Positions 7,329 to 10,293 of a DNA stretch of 10,293 nucleotides are shown piece by piece; position 1 is the stretch's first letter, and each line of letters opens with the position of its first letter. The notes beneath the pieces are model-generated. The model made no database searches. It worked only from the letters and a program-made list of their open reading frames with translations, and was not told where the DNA came from. This stretch comes from UBA4719 sp035654835 (lineage in GTDB: Bacteria; Actinomycetota; Actinomycetes; Actinomycetales; Dermatophilaceae), in contig DASRVZ010000123.1 of the NCBI GenBank assembly GCA_035654835.1, forward strand, positions 1 to 10,293, read 5' to 3'. The position numbers and the translations under genes were made by a program.

Positions 7329-7358
7329 GATCCGTCGGTTACGCCGACGATCAGGATA
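7329..7358 (-). promoter_or_regulatory. Inverted repeat next to a possible -10 box upstream of the exporter genes
   Basis: CGTCGG at 7333-7338 pairs with CCGACG at 7344-7349 around a 5-base centre. The match extends outward (GAT 7329-7331 with ATC 7350-7352) past one unpaired C, for 9 paired positions. On the minus strand a TATCCT (7358-7353) resembles a -10 box. A transcript starting 6-8 bases later would begin inside the repeat. It could be an operator or a 5' hairpin 15 bases ahead of the permease start codon. No -35 box is visible. Function is inferred. Confidence 0.35.
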
Positions 7359-7523
7359 CCGGGCAGGGAGGGCGGCCGAGCCGGGTCGCTCTGGCCATCG
7401 TGAGGGAGAGCCGCGGTCGCACGTCGATGGAGCCGATCGGCGTCAGCCGGAACGCTCGATGAATGCGCCCATGACGTCCGGGTAAACGCTGTCCTGGGGA
7501 GGATCATGACGGAAGGAGACTGC

Positions 7524-7940
7524 ATGAAGACCTGGCAGATCCCGCTGCGGCTGTCCACGGGCGCGTTCATCCTCAACTCGGGGTTGTCCAAGCGCGGCCT
7601 TGTCGGGAAGGCCGCGGAGGGCATCCACGGCTTCGCGGCCAGTGGCACCCCGGAGGTGGCGGAGATGGAGCCCGAGACCTTCGTCAAGAGCCTGTCCACC
7701 GCGGAGATCCTGCTGGGGGTGGCACTGCTGTTGCCGATCGTGCCCTCCGGTCTGGTGGGAGTGGCGCTGACCGCGTTCTCGCTGGGCCTCAACCGCTTCT
7801 ACTGGAAGGCGCCCGGGCTCCGTCAGGAGGGTGACGTGCGTCCCACCGAGGCCGGTACCGCCATCGCCAAGGATGTCTGGATGACCTCCATCGGCGTTGC
7901 GCTCATCCTCGACGCGCTCGCCGACCGCCGCGGCGGCTGA
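7524..7940 (+). CDS. Small DoxX-like membrane protein of unknown role
   Basis: A 138-residue membrane protein, the only complete plus-strand gene in the window. The ATG at 7524 is chosen over the in-frame ATG at 7506 because GGAAGGAGA lies just upstream at ideal spacing. Four hydrophobic segments are visible: around 5-19 (IPLRLSTGAFILNSG), 56-72 (including EILLGVALLLP), 73-92 and 116-132. The opening with Arg9 and the Asn-Ser-Gly-Leu-Ser-Lys stretch, and the short four-segment layout, resemble the DoxX/DoxD family, whose members are linked to redox functions in some bacteria. The resemblance is moderate, so the substrate and role are unknown. It is divergent from the exporter genes and convergent with the CWB2 gene, so probably monocistronic. 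Higher GC than the glycan genes. Confidence 0.72.
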   Translation: MKTWQIPLRLSTGAFILNSGLSKRGLVGKAAEGIHGFAASGTPEVAEMEPETFVKSLSTAEILLGVALLLPIVPSGLVGVALTAFSLGLNRFYWKAPGLRQEGDVRPTEAGTAIAKDVWMTSIGVALILDALADRRGG

Positions 7941-7949
7941 CCTCGCCGC
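7930..7949 (+). terminator. Possible hairpin terminator between convergent genes
   Basis: GCGGCG at 7930-7935 is exactly complementary to CGCCGC at 7944-7949 with an 8-base loop containing the stop codon of the DoxX-like gene. The two convergent genes are separated by only 26 bases, so the stem could serve the plus-strand gene. There is no T-tract, and chance stems are frequent in such GC-rich sequence. Confidence 0.3.
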
Positions 7950-7966
7950 TCGGCTGAATAGAGAGC

Positions 7967-10099
7967 TCAGGGGTACGGCCACGGATTCGGCAGGCACGCT
8001 CCCGTGCCCTTGGTCTGCTGCATCATCACCGGGGCCGGCGCGCCCGGTCGGGGACAGGCGCTGTGCCCGTAGCCCAGGCCGTGACCCAGCTCGTGGTTGA
8101 CCACGTAGCCCCGGTAGTCGGCGAGCGGCCCGGAGAAGCCGGCGGCGCCACCGTTCCAGCGGTCCAGGTTGATCATCGCGAAGCGGCCCGTCCAGCATGA
8201 GTAGCGTCCGCCCGTCTGCAGGCCCGCGCTGCCGCAGTAGCGGTCCACGGTCGCCGGACGGGCGAGCACCACGCGGATCTCGGCGGCCGCCGGCGCCGTG
8301 CGCTGCAGTCGCCACTGTCCCGTCCCCGTCCATCCGCGCGCAGAGGTGAGGGCCGCCTGCGCCTCCTCGGCGAAGGCGCGCACCTCGACCCCGCTGACCT
8401 GCTCCACCTCAAGGCTGTAGGTCCGCAGCGTCCCCGTCGAGCCCGCCACGGCACCGGTGCCGGCCTGCCCCACAAAGCCCTCTGCCGTCGCCACCAGCGC
8501 GCCACGGCGCAGCGTGAACTCGTATTGGGCGTGAGCCGTCGCGCCGGCGCCGTGCAGGCCGGCGATGACGGTGACGGGCAGATCGCCGCTGGAGGCCACG
8601 CCCGCCGGCAGGTCGTGCACCACGACGGTGACGGTGTCGGCCTGCCTGCCGGTAGCCGCGGCCGCCTCCCGTCCGTCGACGAGCACGGTGACCTGGGTCC
8701 GGTCGTCCAGCGCGACGCCGGGCATTCGGAGCCGCATGGTGAGCACGGGCGATGACCCCGCGACCGGCTCGTCGATGATGGCGCCGGGCTCGGGAGTGCG
8801 CTCGACCAGCGCCGCTCCGGCGTCCACGTGCGCCCGTCGCAGGGCGGCCACGAGGCCGTCGGGGACCACGGCAGGGCCGCCCACCACGGTGGCGGCGCCA
8901 CCCCGGCCCCATGCGACGGCTTCCGCCGTGGCGGGCGGTAGATGCGCTGCGGACAGCAGCAGCGGCGCGCCGATCTGCGCACCCAGGGCTGCGGCGGCGA
9001 GCGCATCGGGGTGGTCGGCGCCGGAGGCGATGACGGCCGTGTCGTCCTGGGTCGAGGCAGGCGGGAACCGCCGCGCGATCTGCGCAGCGGAGTCGTAGCG
9101 GTTTGCTCCACCGGTGCGCCGTACCCTCACGTTAGACGGCAGGCCGAGGGTTACCTCCGGTCCGATCGCCGCGGTTCCGCCCACGACCTCGACGTGGCGC
9201 ACGCTGCCCCGCTCCAGCCAGGCGGCGGTCGCCTCCGGGAGCCGGTGCGGGGTTGTGAGCAGGATCGGCCAGCCGCCGGCCGCGGCGGGAACGGCGGCGG
9301 CCAGCGCGTCCGGAAACCGCTCACCGGAGGCAAGCACCGCACGGCCCGGGTCGGAACCCAGTCGGGCCATCTCACGAGCGATCTCGACCGCTGTGGTGTA
9401 GCGGTCCTCGCCGGCGAGACGGGTGACGTCGTAGCCGGCCGCGGCCAGGTCGGCCACCACCGCAGGCGCCAGCGCGGCCGTGCCACCCAGTACGTACACC
9501 CGCGCCCCGGGACGCAGCAGACGCCGCAGCGCGGAGGCCGTGTCGGGCGGAACCGCGTGCGTCTGCGACAGCAGCAGCGGCCCTCCCGCCTCGGTGGCGA
9601 GCGGAATTCCCGCCAGGGCATCGGCGAAGCCATCGTCGCGCGCCAGCACCGCGGCCGGTGCGTCCCCGTTCGGGAAGGCCTGCCTGGCGGCCGCCGCCGC
9701 GGTGGCGATCCGGTCCGGTCCGGCGATCCTTCGAACCTCGAGGTCGGAGGCCGCGAAGCGCCACAGCCGCGACGAGGGGGTTCCAGCGGCGTCGACGACG
9801 TCCACCCGGACGACATGAGATCCGGAACCGACGGCGCCCCGGGCGGTGACCCTGGAGCCATCACCATCGCCGGTCACGCGCGTTGGCAGCGATCGGCCAT
9901 CGAGGGTCACGTGGGCCCGCTGGAGGGCGCCGACCGCATCGACGGACACCTCCACCGTGCCGGCCGCAACCACGGAACCCGGACGCGGCTGGGCCTCTCG
10001 TAACAGCGCCGGTGCGGCGGCCAGGCCGGGCACCGGCGCCAAGGCGGTCGCGCTCAGGACCAGCACCAGCGCCGCGACCGGCAGGCGGAGGAAGCGCAT
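7967..10099 (-). CDS. Secreted CWB2-repeat protein with DUF3152 metallopeptidase-like domain
   Basis: Exported protein of 710 residues. A signal peptide (1 to about 28: basic MRFLR, hydrophobic core, APGLAAA-type end) is followed by an Ig-like region (about 37-118). Three cell-wall-binding type 2 repeats follow, at about 123-222, 226-320 and 326-424, each with the marker pattern: RIAGPDR/RLAGEDRY/RTGGANRY, then DGFADALA/ERFPDALA/ADHPDALA, then LGGTAA/VGGTAA/VGGPAV. A second Ig-like region spans about 435-532. The C-terminus (about 537-710) is DUF3152-like: HELGHGLGYGH at 669-679 gives zinc ligands His669, His673, His679 and catalytic Glu670, with a likely Met-turn at 692. Cysteines 622/635 and 682/702 could form disulphides. 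It probably attaches non-covalently to wall polymers and acts outside the cell; the substrate is unknown. No clear ribosome site precedes the ATG, but the signal peptide supports it. The upstream stop is 37 bases away, so co-transcription is likely. Confidence 0.92.
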   Translation of the reverse strand: MRFLRLPVAALVLVLSATALAPVPGLAAAPALLREAQPRPGSVVAAGTVEVSVDAVGALQRAHVTLDGRSLPTRVTGDGDGSRVTARGAVGSGSHVVRVDVVDAAGTPSSRLWRFAASDLEVRRIAGPDRIATAAAAARQAFPNGDAPAAVLARDDGFADALAGIPLATEAGGPLLLSQTHAVPPDTASALRRLLRPGARVYVLGGTAALAPAVVADLAAAGYDVTRLAGEDRYTTAVEIAREMARLGSDPGRAVLASGERFPDALAAAVPAAAGGWPILLTTPHRLPEATAAWLERGSVRHVEVVGGTAAIGPEVTLGLPSNVRVRRTGGANRYDSAAQIARRFPPASTQDDTAVIASGADHPDALAAAALGAQIGAPLLLSAAHLPPATAEAVAWGRGGAATVVGGPAVVPDGLVAALRRAHVDAGAALVERTPEPGAIIDEPVAGSSPVLTMRLRMPGVALDDRTQVTVLVDGREAAAATGRQADTVTVVVHDLPAGVASSGDLPVTVIAGLHGAGATAHAQYEFTLRRGALVATAEGFVGQAGTGAVAGSTGTLRTYSLEVEQVSGVEVRAFAEEAQAALTSARGWTGTGQWRLQRTAPAAAEIRVVLARPATVDRYCGSAGLQTGGRYSCWTGRFAMINLDRWNGGAAGFSGPLADYRGYVVNHELGHGLGYGHSACPRPGAPAPVMMQQTKGTGACLPNPWPYP

Positions 10100-10136
10100 C
10101 AGCGGGCAGCGTAGAGCGACACCGGCTGGACGTCGA

Positions 10137-10293
10137 TCAGATCTCGACGCCGGGATCGATGCGGTCCATCAGCTGGCCGAACCACTCCGTGGAACGGGTG
10201 TAGGCGCGCTCGTCGTCCTGCGGCCCCGCCACGTCGAGCAGCTGCGGGTCCTGGGCGCCTATCCCCGCGCCGACGGCGTCGTCGACGTGGCGG
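10137..10293 (-). CDS. C-terminal end of an unidentified protein (cut by window edge)
   Basis: The last 51 codons of a minus-strand gene whose start lies beyond the right edge; it ends DRIDPGVEI before a TGA at 10139-10137. The visible part is acidic, with GAGIGAQDPQLLD and DDERAYTRSTEWF stretches and no membrane segment or catalytic motif I recognise. I do not assign a family. It lies 37 bases upstream of the CWB2/DUF3152 gene on the same strand, so the two are probably co-transcribed. Codon use is GC-rich like that neighbour. The frame is supported by its stop, its position and its typical high-GC third bases. Confidence 0.6.
   Translation of the reverse strand, partial: RHVDDAVGAGIGAQDPQLLDVAGPQDDERAYTRSTEWFGQLMDRIDPGVEI

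Noticed and set aside
7229..8333. Minus-strand open frames opposite the DoxX-like gene (7229-7792 and 7443-8333)
   Set aside because: The plus-strand frame has a strong ribosome site, membrane segments and normal codon use; the opposite translations show no recognisable domain.
8173..10003. Long open frames on both strands across the CWB2 gene (for example plus 8942-10003 and minus 8173-9111)
   Set aside because: They are GC-rich shadows: Arg/Pro/Gly-rich low-complexity translations without motifs, while the minus frame 7967-10099 carries clear domains throughout.
1..10293. CRISPR array, phage or toxin-antitoxin content
   Set aside because: No regularly spaced repeats, phage structural or integrase motifs, or paired small toxin/antitoxin genes were seen on either strand.

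Overview
The window looks like chromosomal DNA of a high-GC actinomycete. The signs are very GC-rich coding sequence at both ends, GTG/TTG start options, cell-wall-binding-repeat (CWB2) and DUF3152 domains, and an IS1380-family transposase of actinobacterial type. The genus cannot be named from what is visible.

Layout, left to right. (1) Bases 1 to about 523 are one end of an IS1380-family insertion sequence: the N-terminal 138 codons of its transposase (minus strand) and a terminal region with an inverted repeat. (2) Bases 757-5348 (minus strand) hold three tightly packed genes, read right to left. The first is a SAM-methyltransferase/GT2 glycosyltransferase fusion, the second a GtrA-like membrane protein fused to a second SAM methyltransferase, and the third a polytopic GT-C glycosyltransferase. 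(3) Bases 5349-5690 are non-coding. (4) Bases 5691-7314 (minus strand) encode a two-gene ABC polysaccharide exporter: a Wzm-type permease followed by a Wzt-type ATPase. (5) Bases 7315-7523 are a divergent intergenic region. (6) Bases 7524-7940 (plus strand) encode a small DoxX-like membrane protein. (7) Bases 7967-10099 (minus strand) encode a secreted protein with three CWB2 repeats and a C-terminal DUF3152 zinc-metallopeptidase-like domain. (8) Bases 10137-10293 are the last 51 codons of an unidentified minus-strand gene.

How the genes may work together (inference). A GT2 enzyme that loads a sugar onto a polyprenyl phosphate, a GtrA protein that flips it, and an extracytoplasmic GT-C enzyme that transfers it are the three roles of the Gtr/arabinan-type lipid-linked sugar pathways. 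Here two of the three are fused to methyltransferase domains, and a Wzm/Wzt exporter lies immediately upstream. The region therefore looks like a locus for making, exporting and decorating (possibly O-methylating) a cell-surface polysaccharide. Sugar, acceptor and methylation site cannot be read from the sequence.

Base composition changes along the window. The three-gene block is clearly less GC-rich (hand counts of single 60-base lines: 23/60 at 1981-2040, 33/60 at 2041-2100) than the CWB2/DUF3152 gene (44/60 at 8041-8100) or the transposase (51/60 at 61-120). This fits a horizontally exchanged surface-glycan locus beside an IS element.
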